Shown here: positions 33,640 through 42,642 of the stretch, one piece after another | Position numbering within the stretch: the stretch's first letter is position 1 | Layout of the letters: each line of letters begins with the position of its first letter | From: Actinomycetota bacterium | GTDB lineage: Bacteria > Actinomycetota > Acidimicrobiia > IMCC26256 > PALSA-610 | Length of the DNA: 56,257 nucleotides | Reading direction: 5' to 3' | Assembly: GCA_003134555.1 (NCBI GenBank) | Contig: PLBO01000147.1 | Span: 205 to 56,461 of the forward strand | Translations under genes and position numbers: made by a program | Notes under the pieces: generated by a model | Databases searched by the model: none | Told to the model about the DNA's origin: nothing | The model's input: only the letters and a program-made list of their open reading frames with translations

Positions 33640-34158
33640 ATGGTCGAAGATCTCGAAGACCCCCGGCGGCAGGAGCCGCCTTTCGTCCTGAATGAGCGGG
33701 AGATGCTCGACGCCTGGCTCGAGTACCACCGCACCACGCTGCTGCTCAAGTGCGAAGGGCTCGACGACGCCGACCGCAAGCGCCGCCCGGTGTCGACCTC
33801 GAAGTTGTCGCTACACGGTCTGGTGCGCCACATGGCCGAGGTCGAGCGGAACTGGTTCCGTCGTGTGCTCCTGCGCGAGCGCGACGCGCCGCCGATCTGG
33901 TACGACCCTGCGATCGAGGACAGCGAGCTCGTCCCCCTCGACGACGCCGACTGGGAAGCCGATCTCGCCGACTGGCACGCCGAGTGTGACGCCGGCCGGG
34001 CCGCCGCGGCCGCGCACGAGCTCGACGACACCGGCATTCGACACGGAGAGCCGTGCACACTGCGCTGGATCTACGTGCACATGATCGAGGAGTACGCGCG
34101 CCACAACGGACACGCCGACATCATCCGCGAGCTGGTCGACGGAAGCGTCGGCTGGTAG
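33640..34158 (+). CDS. DinB-like / DUF664 protein (mycothiol transferase fold)
   Basis: 172 residues, four-helix bundle. Metal-binding histidines fit H-G-L-V-R-H-M-A-E-V-E-R-N-W in the second helix and E-E-Y-A-R-H-N-G-H-A-D near the C-terminus, the DUF664/DinB pattern. In actinobacteria several members are thiol S-transferases using mycothiol to detoxify electrophiles. It is followed after ten bases by a methyltransferase gene, and the two may be an operon. Confidence 0.85.
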   Translation: MVEDLEDPRRQEPPFVLNEREMLDAWLEYHRTTLLLKCEGLDDADRKRRPVSTSKLSLHGLVRHMAEVERNWFRRVLLRERDAPPIWYDPAIEDSELVPLDDADWEADLADWHAECDAGRAAAAAHELDDTGIRHGEPCTLRWIYVHMIEEYARHNGHADIIRELVDGSVGW

Positions 34159-34168
34159 CCGAACACCG

Positions 34169-34978
34169 ATGGACGAGCGTCTGGCGGCGAACCTCGAGAG
34201 CTGGAACGACCGGACCTCGATCCACCTCGGCTCGACCTTCTACGACGTCGAGGGTTGGTTGCGCGACGAGCGGGGTCCCAGACCGCGCGAGGTCGAGGCG
34301 CTCGGAGACGTAGACGGCCTGCGCCTCTTGCACCTCCAGTGCCACTTCGGTCTCGACACATTGGCGTGGGCTCGCGCCGGCGCGCACGTCACCGGACTCG
34401 ACTTCTCGCCCGCCGCGATAGATGCCGCCCGGGAAATCGCGCGCCGTGCCGGTCTCTCGTCGCGGTCCGAGTTCGTGTGTTCGGACGTCTACGACGCGAC
34501 GATCGCGCTCCGCCACGCGACGTTCGACATCGTGTACGTGAGTCTCGGTGCGCTGTGTTGGCTTCCGAGCGTCGATCGCTGGGCTGCGCAAGTCGGTGCG
34601 CTCGTCGCGCCGGGCGGACGCCTTCTCGTTCACGACGTTCACCCGGTCGCGTGGGCCTTGGCCGACGACAGCCTTGCGATCGAGCACACCTACTTCGAGG
34701 AGACGGAGCCGTTCGTCTCCGATTCCGACGAGACCTACACCGACGCGAACCGACCGCTCGTTCACTGTCGCACCTACGAATGGAATCACGGGATCGGTGA
34801 GATCGTCACGGCGCTTATCCGTCACGGGCTCCGTCTGGAATGGCTTGTCGAGCACGACTGGACCGTTTGGCCGCGCTTCCCGTGGCTGGTGCGCACGGGC
34901 GACGGAAGGTGGACCGCTCCGGCCGGGAGGCCGCGCGCGCCGCTGACGTTCAGCCTGCTCGCGTCCCGTGACGGCTGA
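34169..34978 (+). CDS. Class I SAM-dependent methyltransferase
   Basis: 269 residues. Motif I is L-L-H-L-Q-C-H-F-G-L-D-T near residue 55, a variant typical of the subgroup with H-L-Q-C at this site, followed by V-T-G-L-D-F-S-P. The C-terminal P-R-F-P-W-L-V part is characteristic of the same group. The substrate is unknown. It starts ten bases after the DinB-type gene. Confidence 0.85.
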   Translation: MDERLAANLESWNDRTSIHLGSTFYDVEGWLRDERGPRPREVEALGDVDGLRLLHLQCHFGLDTLAWARAGAHVTGLDFSPAAIDAAREIARRAGLSSRSEFVCSDVYDATIALRHATFDIVYVSLGALCWLPSVDRWAAQVGALVAPGGRLLVHDVHPVAWALADDSLAIEHTYFEETEPFVSDSDETYTDANRPLVHCRTYEWNHGIGEIVTALIRHGLRLEWLVEHDWTVWPRFPWLVRTGDGRWTAPAGRPRAPLTFSLLASRDG

Positions 34979-34993
34979 GGCATGACGGACGGG

Positions 34994-35866
34994 TTACCAC
35001 GGCAGCGCGTCGAGATCGACGTTGCCGCCCGAGCAGATGATCCCGACGCGCGCGCCGTCGAGGCTCGACGCGTGTGCGGCCGCGAACGCCACGGCCGCGC
35101 TCGGCTCGATCAACTGTTTCGTCCGTTCCCACACGACGCGCATCGCTTCGATGATCGCGGCCTCGTCGACGACGACCTGCTCGACGTTGTGTTCGTGCAG
35201 GATCGCCTCCGTACGAGCCGAGCAGCCGGTGCGCAAGCCGTCGGCGACGGTCGACGCGCGGTCGTGCGGCGACGCGCCGATCACCCGTATCGGCGCGACG
35301 GCCACGCATGTGCCCGAGCACAGACCGCCACCGCCGACCGGCGTCACGACGACGTCGAGATCGGGGATCTCCTGCGTCAACTCCAACGCCGCGGTGCCCG
35401 CGCCCGCGATCACGCGTTCGTCGTCGAAGGGATGGATCTCGACCGCGCCCGTGCGGTCGAGCACCTCGGCGAGCTCGGCGCGGCGCGCGTCGAGCGTGTT
35501 GTCGCACAACGAGATCTCGGCGCCGTACCGCTGTACCGCGGCCTGCTTCGCGGCCGACGCGTTCTTCGGCATCACCACGTACGCCGGTATGCCGCGCGTC
35601 TCGGCGGCGAGCGCGAGCGCGGCGGCGTGATTCCCCGACGAATGCGCGGCCACGCCCCGACGCGCGTCGGCGTCCGACAGCGACTGCACGGCGTTGGTCG
35701 CACCGCGGTACTTGAACGCGCCGACGCGTTGGAGGTGCTCCGCCTTGACGAACACTCTGGCGTCGACCCAACGGTCGAGAGACTGGGAACGGAGCACGGG
35801 CGTGCGATGCACGAACGCGGCGATACGCGCCGCGGCTTGCACCACCTGCGCCCGTCCGACGCTCAC
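34994..35866 (-). CDS. PLP-dependent threonine/serine dehydratase-like enzyme
   Basis: 290 residues, fold type II PLP enzyme. The cofactor lysine lies in G-A-F-K-Y-R-G-A (near residue 52), and phosphate-binding loops read S-S-G-N-H-A and G-G-G-G-L. The C-terminal S-G-G-N-V-D is typical. Lacking the ACT regulatory domain of biosynthetic IlvA, it resembles catabolic threonine dehydratase or serine racemase; the exact reaction cannot be chosen. It lies four bases upstream of the sortase stop in coordinates, with the sortase gene preceding it on the same strand. Confidence 0.85.
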   Translation of the reverse strand: MSVGRAQVVQAAARIAAFVHRTPVLRSQSLDRWVDARVFVKAEHLQRVGAFKYRGATNAVQSLSDADARRGVAAHSSGNHAAALALAAETRGIPAYVVMPKNASAAKQAAVQRYGAEISLCDNTLDARRAELAEVLDRTGAVEIHPFDDERVIAGAGTAALELTQEIPDLDVVVTPVGGGGLCSGTCVAVAPIRVIGASPHDRASTVADGLRTGCSARTEAILHEHNVEQVVVDEAAIIEAMRVVWERTKQLIEPSAAVAFAAAHASSLDGARVGIICSGGNVDLDALPW

Positions 35867-35870
35867 GTGT

Positions 35871-36833
35871 CTAGTAGCCCGCGGGGAGCGCGCGTTCCAG
35901 ATACACGTAGAACGGGAACAACGCGATCAGGAACGGCAGGACGCCGATCAACCACGTGAGCGGATGCCGCCAGCGGCGGAACGTCCACCACCATGCGAGC
36001 CCGACGAGCGCGGCGATGATCCCCCACGTGACGCTCGGGACGAGACTGCGGGTCTGCCCCGACAGACCGTCCGCGAGGGCGGCTTGCTGCGTGGCGCGCG
36101 CCTTGCCGGTGCGCACGACCACGGGCTTCGGCTTCGCGGGCGGTGTGCTCTTGGCCGGAACGAGCTTCGCTTTTATGACGATGCGCTCCGCCGCCGAGCC
36201 CTTGGGGTGGCACGCCGTCAGCGTGAGCTGCGGATCGGGTGTGTCGGCGACGACCCACACATCGGTCGGCTTGACGGTGAACCAGTTCTGCGAGACCCGG
36301 TAGTCGAACGACCCCGCGAACGTCTCGATGATGATGTCGTCGCCCGGCACGAGGTTGTCGAGGCCCCAGAACGGGTGCAGGTAGGTGGTGCGATGCCCCG
36401 CTATCGCGGCGTTGCCGATCGTTCCGGGCAGCGGCGTGCCGGGGTAGTGGCCGGGGCCCTTCTTCAGGTCGTCGCGCGACGTGCCCTCGACGAACAACAT
36501 GTGCAGGCCGATGCGCGGGATGGTGATCCAGCCCTCGACGTCGCCCTCGGGCGGCGTCGGGATAGGAGGCCGCGCATTGGAGTAGGGAGAGGTCGTCGTG
36601 GTCGGCGCGGGCCGCGCGGGCAACTTGGCGGTGGTCGGGACCGGTCCGACGGTGTCGTTCTCCGCGGCGTACTGCTTCTGTTCCTTCGCGAACTTGTTCT
36701 TGAGATTCTCCTGGGCCCGGGCGGTGAAGATGCCGGTGCCCCACAGCTGATACACGACGAACAGCAGGATCAAGACCCCTAGGGTCACCAGCGTCCGACC
36801 AGTACCCGCGATCGCACGTCGCACGCCGCTCAT
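35871..36833 (-). CDS. Class E-like sortase
   Basis: 320 residues from ATG 36831-36833. An N-terminal membrane segment (residues 15-30) is followed by a Pro/Thr-rich linker, then the sortase barrel with His147 (A-G-H-R-T-T-Y), Cys208 (T-L-T-A-C-H-P) and Arg217 (A-E-R-I-V-I). Two more membrane segments close the C-terminus. Class E sortases of actinobacteria attach proteins bearing LAXTG-type signals to the cell wall. No substrate with such a signal is visible in the window. The gene is divergent from ccmA. Confidence 0.88.
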   Translation of the reverse strand: MSGVRRAIAGTGRTLVTLGVLILLFVVYQLWGTGIFTARAQENLKNKFAKEQKQYAAENDTVGPVPTTAKLPARPAPTTTTSPYSNARPPIPTPPEGDVEGWITIPRIGLHMLFVEGTSRDDLKKGPGHYPGTPLPGTIGNAAIAGHRTTYLHPFWGLDNLVPGDDIIIETFAGSFDYRVSQNWFTVKPTDVWVVADTPDPQLTLTACHPKGSAAERIVIKAKLVPAKSTPPAKPKPVVVRTGKARATQQAALADGLSGQTRSLVPSVTWGIIAALVGLAWWWTFRRWRHPLTWLIGVLPFLIALFPFYVYLERALPAGY

Positions 36834-36945
36834 CGTACCGGCCGTGATCCGGCGGTCGCGCGCGGTGGTCGGGCCCGGTTCGCCGGGTTCGCCGACCTCT
36901 CCGTAAGCTTCGCCCGTACCGCACCCCCGGTCCCCGGAGCTCTGG

Positions 36946-37635
36946 TTGCGCTGCGTACGCCTTCGGTCGGCCGTTTGCATGCTCGGACGATTTCCCGCGC
37001 TCGCGGGCGCCGATCTCGAAGTCGAAAGCGGAGAGGTCGTGTTGCTCAGCGGGCCAAATGGCGCCGGCAAGACCACGCTGTTGCGGCTGTGCGCGGGTCT
37101 GTTGGCGCTGCGCGCGGGGGAGGCTGAAGTGCTCGGTGTGAATCTGGCGGTCGAACCTCGGCGCGTGCGTCGCGCCGTCGCCCTGGTCGGTCACGAGACG
37201 TTCTGCTACGACGACCTCACGGTCGCCGAGAACGTGCGCTTCGTGGCCCGGTCGACCGGCCACCGCGCGGCCGACGCCGACGACGCGCTCGAACGAGTCG
37301 GTCTGCAACGCGTCGCCAACATCGCGCACGGCCGGCTGTCACAAGGGCAACGCCGGCGGCTGTCACTGGCCAACGCACTCGTCCGCAACCCGCGCCTGCT
37401 GTTGCTCGACGAACCGCATGCCGGGCTCGACGAGCACGGGCGCGCGGTGTTGGAGGAGATCGTGCGCTCGGCGCCTGCGGAGGATCGTACGGTGATGCTC
37501 GCGTCGCACGAGCTCGAGCTCGCGCGCCGGCTCGCGACACGCGAAGTGCGCATCGTCGCCGGCCAGGTACACGCCGTGCCGCCTCCTGCGCCGGCGGGTG
37601 CGGCCGTGGTCGCGGGATTCGAGCCGCGCGCATGA
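36946..37635 (+). CDS. ccmA: Haem exporter ATP-binding protein CcmA
   Basis: 229 residues. ABC ATPase with Walker A G-P-N-G-A-G-K-T-T (36-44), signature L-S-Q-G-Q-R-R-R near residue 130 and Walker B L-L-L-L-D-E-P-H-A. With CcmB and CcmC it releases holo-CcmE in System I cytochrome c maturation. The start is a TTG at 36946 with GGAG eight bases before it. It leads a nine-gene operon in which each gene nearly always overlaps the next; its stop overlaps ccmB as ATGA. Confidence 0.88.
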   Translation: MRCVRLRSAVCMLGRFPALAGADLEVESGEVVLLSGPNGAGKTTLLRLCAGLLALRAGEAEVLGVNLAVEPRRVRRAVALVGHETFCYDDLTVAENVRFVARSTGHRAADADDALERVGLQRVANIAHGRLSQGQRRRLSLANALVRNPRLLLLDEPHAGLDEHGRAVLEEIVRSAPAEDRTVMLASHELELARRLATREVRIVAGQVHAVPPPAPAGAAVVAGFEPRA

Positions 37636-38306
37636 GCTTCCTTCGTGACGCGCTGCTGGTGGCGGGCAAGGATCTGCGCATCGAGCGCCGCTCCCGGGTC
37701 GCGCTCCAGCAGATCATCCCGTTCGGCGGCGTCGTCGTGATGCTGTTCGCGTTCGCGCTCGATTCCGACCGCACGCTGCTGCACCAAGCTGCACCCGGGC
37801 TGTTCTGGGCCGCGGTGCTCCTCGCCGTCTTGCTCGCAGTCGGTCGGTCGTTCGCGATCGAAGAAGCCAACCGGGCGCGCGACGGGCTCCGGCTGTCGGG
37901 GCTCGACGGCGGATCGATCTTCCTGGGCAAGGCCGCCGCGGTCGCGGTCGAGTTGTTCCTGCTCGAGGTGATTGTCGGAGCCGCGGTCGTCGTGTTGTAC
38001 GACGTCTCCGTCCGGGGCGCGGTCGTCCTTCTGTGCGCGGCTGTGGCCGCGACCGTCGGGTTGGCGGCCACCGGTACGGTCTACGGCGTGCTGGCCGGAG
38101 GATTGCGCGCCCGCGAGACGCTCCTGCCTCTGCTCGTGCTCCCGGCCGTTACCCCGGTGATGCTCGGCGCGACGCGTTCGTTCCAAGCCGCGCTCGACGG
38201 TACGCCGGGCGACGCGTGGCCCTGGGTGCAATTGCTTACGGCGTTCGCGGTGCTGGCGGTAGCCGCGGGCACCGTCGCGTTCGGTCCGCTCCTGGAGGAA
38301 GCATGA
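37632..38306 (+). CDS. ccmB: Haem exporter membrane subunit CcmB
   Basis: 224 residues, six membrane segments. The start region L-L-V-A-G-K-D-L-R-I-E-R-R-S and the G-L-D-G-G-S-I-F-L-G-K-A segment near residue 90 match CcmB. It forms the membrane part of the CcmAB ABC complex. ATG 37632 overlaps the ccmA stop, and its own stop overlaps ccmC as ATGA, so the three are translationally coupled. Confidence 0.88.
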   Translation: MSFLRDALLVAGKDLRIERRSRVALQQIIPFGGVVVMLFAFALDSDRTLLHQAAPGLFWAAVLLAVLLAVGRSFAIEEANRARDGLRLSGLDGGSIFLGKAAAVAVELFLLEVIVGAAVVVLYDVSVRGAVVLLCAAVAATVGLAATGTVYGVLAGGLRARETLLPLLVLPAVTPVMLGATRSFQAALDGTPGDAWPWVQLLTAFAVLAVAAGTVAFGPLLEEA

Positions 38307-39025
38307 AACGGCTCTTCCTCGCGACGACCGTTGTCTCGCTCGGAGTCACGGCGGTATTCGCGTTGTGGGTCACGCCTCCGCGCGCCGACCAGGGCTTCGA
38401 CGCGGTGCGACTGCTCTATCTGCACGCACCGACGGCGTGGATCGCGTACCTCGCGTTCGGCGTCACCGCGCTCGCATCACTGCTGTGGCTGTTCCCGCGC
38501 ACGCGTAGCGCCACGTGGGATCTGCTCGCCGGTGCGTCGGCCGAGGTCGGCGTCGTGTTCACCGGGCTCACGCTCGTACTCGGGTCGCTCTGGGGCCGGC
38601 CGACGTGGGGAACCTGGTGGGAGTGGGACGCGCGTCTCACCACCACCGCGATCCTTTTCTTCCTCTATCTCGGCTATCTCGCCCTGCGCCGCACGGGAAC
38701 GACCGCCGACGAGCGCGGGAAGCGGAGCGCGATCGCCGCGCTGATCGCCTTCGCCGACGTTCCCGTGAGCTACCTGTCGGTGACCTGGTGGCAGACCCTG
38801 CATCAGCAGGGCACCGTCTTCAACGAGCGGCTCAGCGTGAAGATCGATGGTTCGATGGCCTTCACGCTCGTCGCCGCGGTCGTCTCGTTCACCTTGCTCT
38901 ACGGCTACCTCGTGCTCGAGCGCTTCGAGCTCGCGCAGCTCGAAGAGGGGCGCGAGGCACGCGAGCTCGAACGCGCGATCGCGGAACGTGTTCGCGCCGA
39001 GCACGTGGAGGTCGCGCCGGTATGA
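38303..39025 (+). CDS. ccmC: Haem handling protein CcmC
   Basis: 240 residues, six membrane segments. The tryptophan-rich haem-binding motif W-G-T-W-W-E-W-D-A-R-L-T lies near residue 102, flanked by the conserved periplasmic histidines (L-Y-L-H-A-P and T-L-H-Q-Q-G). CcmC loads haem onto CcmE. A charged 25-residue C-terminal tail follows. ATG 38303 is used; the frame is open far upstream but only antisense-like. The stop overlaps ccmD. Confidence 0.92.
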   Translation: MKRLFLATTVVSLGVTAVFALWVTPPRADQGFDAVRLLYLHAPTAWIAYLAFGVTALASLLWLFPRTRSATWDLLAGASAEVGVVFTGLTLVLGSLWGRPTWGTWWEWDARLTTTAILFFLYLGYLALRRTGTTADERGKRSAIAALIAFADVPVSYLSVTWWQTLHQQGTVFNERLSVKIDGSMAFTLVAAVVSFTLLYGYLVLERFELAQLEEGREARELERAIAERVRAEHVEVAPV

Positions 39026-39153
39026 GTCACAACTGGGGATTCGTGACCGCGGGCTACTCGATCACCACGGCCGCGCTCGGCGGCTACTTCGTGTGGATAC
39101 GGCTGCGGACCCGGCACCTCCGGCGAACACTGCGCGACGAGAACCGTGACTGA
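39022..39153 (+). CDS. ccmD: Small membrane protein CcmD
   Basis: 43 residues from ATG 39022: M-S-H-N-W-G-F-V-T-A-G-Y, one membrane helix, then a basic tail R-T-R-H-L-R-R-T-L-R. The Y-x-x-x-x-x-x-L-x-G-Y-F-V-W-I pattern is typical of CcmD, which stabilises the CcmC-CcmE complex. It is easily missed, because the reading frame runs open through the preceding gene. It overlaps ccmC by four bases and ccmE by eight. Confidence 0.82.
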   Translation: MSHNWGFVTAGYSITTAALGGYFVWIRLRTRHLRRTLRDENRD

Positions 39154-39610
39154 TTCGCCGCCGGCGCCGGCGCCGCTCCGCAAGCGCAACCGGTTGCGGT
39201 ACACGATCGTCGCGGTTCTGTGCGTCGGCGCGGTCGCATGGATGCTCGTGTTGATGCAGAAGAACGTCGTCTTCTTCAAGACGATCTCGCAAGCGGTGCG
39301 GGACGAGCCGCACGACGGTATGCGCACGATGCGGATCGGCGGGGGCGTGCTTCCGCTCAGCATTCAGCAGCACACCAACGGCGCCGAATTCGACCTCACC
39401 GAGGGCGGGGTCACCGTGCGCGTCCACCACGTCGGCAACGAGCCCGAGCTGTTCAAGGATTGCGCGCCGGTGGTTGCCGAGGGTCATTGGAGTGCGCCGG
39501 GCTCGACCACGTTCGACTCGACCCGCCTGCTGATCAAGCACGGGTCCGACTACACGCCGCCCAAGACCGGCACCCAATGTCCGCCGGACCCGTTCGGCCG
39601 CGGCAGTTGA
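39146..39610 (+). CDS. ccmE: Haem chaperone CcmE
   Basis: 154 residues from GTG 39146. One N-terminal membrane anchor (residues 19-36) precedes an OB-fold barrel. The haem-binding motif is K-H-G-S-D-Y-T-P-P with His132 and Tyr136, the histidine form of CcmE; archaeal-type proteins use cysteine. It carries haem covalently to CcmF. It overlaps ccmD by eight bases and ccmF by four (TTGA). Confidence 0.9.
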   Translation: MTDSPPAPAPLRKRNRLRYTIVAVLCVGAVAWMLVLMQKNVVFFKTISQAVRDEPHDGMRTMRIGGGVLPLSIQQHTNGAEFDLTEGGVTVRVHHVGNEPELFKDCAPVVAEGHWSAPGSTTFDSTRLLIKHGSDYTPPKTGTQCPPDPFGRGS

Positions 39611-41622
39611 GAGCGCAACTCGGCTTCGGCCTCCTCACGATCGGCACCGTCGCCTGCCTCCTCGGGGCTGCCACGCTCGCGACCGGCCTGGCGACGGGTC
39701 GTCGCGCGCTGCTCGAACTGGGCCGGCGCTACGTCGTGGTCGTGCTCGTCTCGGCAATAGGTGCCTTCATCGTCATGGAGACGGCGTTGTTCGGCCACGA
39801 CTTCTCGATCGACTACGTCGCCCACAACGTGGCGAGGGCGACCCCCGGTCTGTACACGTTCACGGCGGCGTGGGCCGCGCTCGAAGGTTCGATCCTGTTG
39901 TGGGTGCTCTTGTTGTCGATCTACGTGGCCGTCACCACATGGCGATTCCGGCACCGTTCGGACGACCCGCTCGTGGCCTGGGCCACTCTCGTTCAGTACG
40001 CGGTCTTGCTCTTCTTCTTCGCGCTGATGCTCTTCGCGGCCAATCCGTTCAAGCAGGTCACCGGCTCGGTGCCGTTCGACGGCGCGGGCCCGAATCCGTT
40101 GCTGCAGAACCATCCGCTCGTCGCGATCCATCCGCCGTTCCTGTACACGGGCTACGTGGGTTTCGCGATCCCGTTCTCGTTCGCGATCGCGGCGCTGGCC
40201 ACGGGCCGGTTCGGCGAGGGTTGGCTGGCGGCGGTGCGACGCACGACGCTCATCTCGTGGGGATTTCTCACCGTCGGCATCGTGCTCGGCGCGTGGTGGA
40301 GCTACTCGGTGCTCGGCTGGGGCGGCTACTGGGGTTGGGACCCCGTCGAGAACGCGTCGCTGCTGCCGTGGCTCACCGCAACGGCGTTCATCCATTCGGT
40401 GATGGTGCAGGAGCGGCGAGGGATGCTGCGGGTGTGGAACCTGTCGCTCGTGCTCGCGACGTTCTGCCTCACGATTCTCGGCACGTTCCTGACCCGTTCC
40501 GGCGTCGTCAACTCGGTGCACGCGTTCTCGCAGTCGAGCATCGGGCCGTGGTTGTTGACGTTCCTCGGCGTGTGCGCCTTCGGGAGTGTCGGACTGGTCG
40601 CGTGGCGGGGCGACAAGCTCCGTTCGCCCGGCCGCATCGACTCCGCTGTGTCGCGCGAAGCGGCGTTCTTGTTGAACAACCTGCTCTTCGCCGGCTTCGC
40701 GCTCGTAGTCCTGACCGGCACCGTGTTCCCGCTCCTCGTCGAGGCGCTGCAGAACAAGCAGGTCACCGTGGGGGAGCCGTACTTCGCGCGCCTCGGTGCA
40801 CCGATCGGGATCGCGCTGCTGTTCCTCATGTCGGTCGGGCCGGTGTTGCCGTGGCGGGCCGCGAGCGCTGAGTTGCTGCGCGACCGGCTGTTGATCCCCG
40901 CGTGGGCCGGGGCCCTCACGCTGGTGATCGCGCTGATCGCCGGCGCGCACGGCGTCGCCAACGTCGGCGCGTTCGCGCTGGGCGCCTTCGCACTCACGAG
41001 CATCGGTCGCTCGGTCATTGTCGGAATTCGATCGCGCAAGCGCGCAACCTCCGAGGCGCTCCCGGTAGCCGCGGCGCGCACCGTGCGGACGAATCCGCGT
41101 TTGTACGGCGGTCTGCTCGTGCATGCAGGCGTAGTCGTGGTTGCGGTCGCGCTCGCGACGACCGGTGGCTACACGACGAAGCGCGAAGTGCAGCTCTCGC
41201 CCGGTGAATCGGCACGCGTTCGCGGCTACACGGTGACCTACATCGGCCGCGAGGTGTCTCGATCGGCGCAGAAGACCACGATCAAGGCGCGCGTGAAGGT
41301 CAGTGGCATCGGCGAGCTCGCCCCGGCGATCTCCACGTTCCCGAATGCGGCCGAAGGCATCGGTACCCCCTCGATCCACACCACGCCGTGGCACGACGTC
41401 TACCTGACGCTCATCTCCTCGCCCACGTCGGGCCGGGTCACGATCGGAGTGCAGATCGGGACGATGGTGATGTGGCTCTGGATCGGCGGTCTGATCATGG
41501 CGCTCGGAACCGCGCTCGCGCTGGTGCCCGCGCGCAAACGCGACGCGCTCGCCCGGACGATCGCCGACGTGGCCGGTGACGACGACTCGGCTCCCGCTCC
41601 GCTCGCCGAGGCTCGCACCTGA
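39607..41622 (+). CDS. ccmF: Cytochrome c haem lyase subunit CcmF
   Basis: 671 residues, about 15 membrane segments. The W-G-W-D-P-V-E-N motif (near residue 240) within G-W-G-G-Y-W, plus H-P-P-F-L-Y-T-G-Y, are diagnostic. CcmF with CcmH attaches haem to apocytochrome. The start is TTG 39607, overlapping the ccmE stop; the frame continues upstream only inside ccmE. Its stop shares a base with the ccmG start (41622). Confidence 0.93.
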   Translation: MRAQLGFGLLTIGTVACLLGAATLATGLATGRRALLELGRRYVVVVLVSAIGAFIVMETALFGHDFSIDYVAHNVARATPGLYTFTAAWAALEGSILLWVLLLSIYVAVTTWRFRHRSDDPLVAWATLVQYAVLLFFFALMLFAANPFKQVTGSVPFDGAGPNPLLQNHPLVAIHPPFLYTGYVGFAIPFSFAIAALATGRFGEGWLAAVRRTTLISWGFLTVGIVLGAWWSYSVLGWGGYWGWDPVENASLLPWLTATAFIHSVMVQERRGMLRVWNLSLVLATFCLTILGTFLTRSGVVNSVHAFSQSSIGPWLLTFLGVCAFGSVGLVAWRGDKLRSPGRIDSAVSREAAFLLNNLLFAGFALVVLTGTVFPLLVEALQNKQVTVGEPYFARLGAPIGIALLFLMSVGPVLPWRAASAELLRDRLLIPAWAGALTLVIALIAGAHGVANVGAFALGAFALTSIGRSVIVGIRSRKRATSEALPVAAARTVRTNPRLYGGLLVHAGVVVVAVALATTGGYTTKREVQLSPGESARVRGYTVTYIGREVSRSAQKTTIKARVKVSGIGELAPAISTFPNAAEGIGTPSIHTTPWHDVYLTLISSPTSGRVTIGVQIGTMVMWLWIGGLIMALGTALALVPARKRDALARTIADVAGDDDSAPAPLAEART

Positions 41623-42167
41623 TGCAATTTCCCATTCGGTGGATCGCGCTCGCGGTCGCCCTCGTGCTGGTGGTCTTCGGAGTGGTACTCGCGGTTCAGA
41701 CCCGTTCGGAGCCGTCGGTGCCGCGGCTCGTGCTCGAACACGGGCCGGTTCCGAGCTTCAGCATGAAGAGCCTCGAGGGCAAGCCCATCACGTCCGCGGG
41801 ATTGAAGAACAAGACCCTCGTGGTCAACTTCTTCAACAGCTGGTGCATCCCGTGCCAGCAAGAGGCCCCCGCACTGAAGGCGTTCTACGCGGAGCACAAG
41901 GCGGAGGCCGACTTCGCGATGATCGGAATAATCATCGACGACGACGCGTCGACGATGCGCGGCTACGTCAAGGACCAAGCCATCACGTGGCCGGTCGCGG
42001 TCGATCCGAACGGCAGCGCGTCCCTCGATTTCGGCACCACCGGGCAGCCGGAGACCTATGTCTTCTCGCCCGACGGTGTTGCGGTGTGCGGCCGGCTCGG
42101 TGCGTCGAGCCAGTCGTTGCTCGACACGTGGCTCCAGGGCGCCCGCAACGGTCAAGAATGCACGTGA
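41622..42167 (+). CDS. ccmG: Thiol:disulfide oxidoreductase CcmG/ResA
   Basis: 181 residues. A membrane anchor (residues 7-25) is followed by a thioredoxin fold with W-C-I-P-C (Cys75, Cys78). It keeps the apocytochrome CXXC thiols reduced outside the membrane. The cis-proline segment is T-T-G-Q-P-E-T. A pair of extra cysteines occurs late (V-C-G-R and Q-E-C-T), which may be unpaired. It starts at the last base of ccmF. Confidence 0.9.
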   Translation: MQFPIRWIALAVALVLVVFGVVLAVQTRSEPSVPRLVLEHGPVPSFSMKSLEGKPITSAGLKNKTLVVNFFNSWCIPCQQEAPALKAFYAEHKAEADFAMIGIIIDDDASTMRGYVKDQAITWPVAVDPNGSASLDFGTTGQPETYVFSPDGVAVCGRLGASSQSLLDTWLQGARNGQECT

Positions 42168-42180
42168 GCCAGAACCCCAG

Positions 42181-42642
42181 ATGAAGTCGCGCAAGCTCGT
42201 GCCGTGGATCGCGCTCGTGATCGTCGTGGTCGTGGGGATCGTCGTGCTCGTCGTGCGCTCGCGGCCCGACAACTCGCCCGCATCCCGTGCGCACCGGCTC
42301 GAGCAGCAACTCGCGTGCCCAGTGTGCGAGGGTCAGTCGATCGCCGACAGCAACTCGCCGCAGTCCCGCGCCATCCGCGACGACATCCCGCGCCGGATCG
42401 CCGCCGGCCAGTCCGACGCGGCGATCCGCGCGTTCTACGTCTCGAAGTACACCGAGCGAATCCTCGAGACACCTTCGAACTCGGGTCTCGGCATCGTGGC
42501 GTGGGGTCTGCCCGCGCTGGCCGTCATCCTCGGATCGGCGAGCATCGTCGTCGCAGTGCGCAAATGGAGCCGGACGCCCCGGCTGACCGCCACCGACGAG
42601 GACGAGGACATCGTCCGCCGGGCACGGGAGGAGGGAGAATGA
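42181..42642 (+). CDS. ccmH: Cytochrome c maturation protein CcmH
   Basis: 153 residues. L-A-C-P-V-C-E-G-Q-S-I-A-D-S-N (Cys46, Cys49) is the CcmH active site, followed by the typical helical bundle and a second membrane segment (residues 97-120). It passes reducing power from CcmG to apocytochrome and works with CcmF. ATG 42181 starts 13 bases after ccmG; the stop overlaps the next gene as ATGA. Confidence 0.92.
   Translation: MKSRKLVPWIALVIVVVVGIVVLVVRSRPDNSPASRAHRLEQQLACPVCEGQSIADSNSPQSRAIRDDIPRRIAAGQSDAAIRAFYVSKYTERILETPSNSGLGIVAWGLPALAVILGSASIVVAVRKWSRTPRLTATDEDEDIVRRAREEGE

Noticed and set aside
35863-37329. Long leftward open frame across the sortase and ccmA start
   Set aside because: It is Arg/His/Asp-rich with no domain, and it runs in another frame through two well supported genes.
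39550-41394. Long leftward open frame opposite ccmF (about 614 codons)
   Set aside because: It is a shadow of high-GC third codon positions in ccmF. It is extremely rich in Arg, Glu, Gln and His, has no domain, and lies fully antisense to a clear membrane protein gene.
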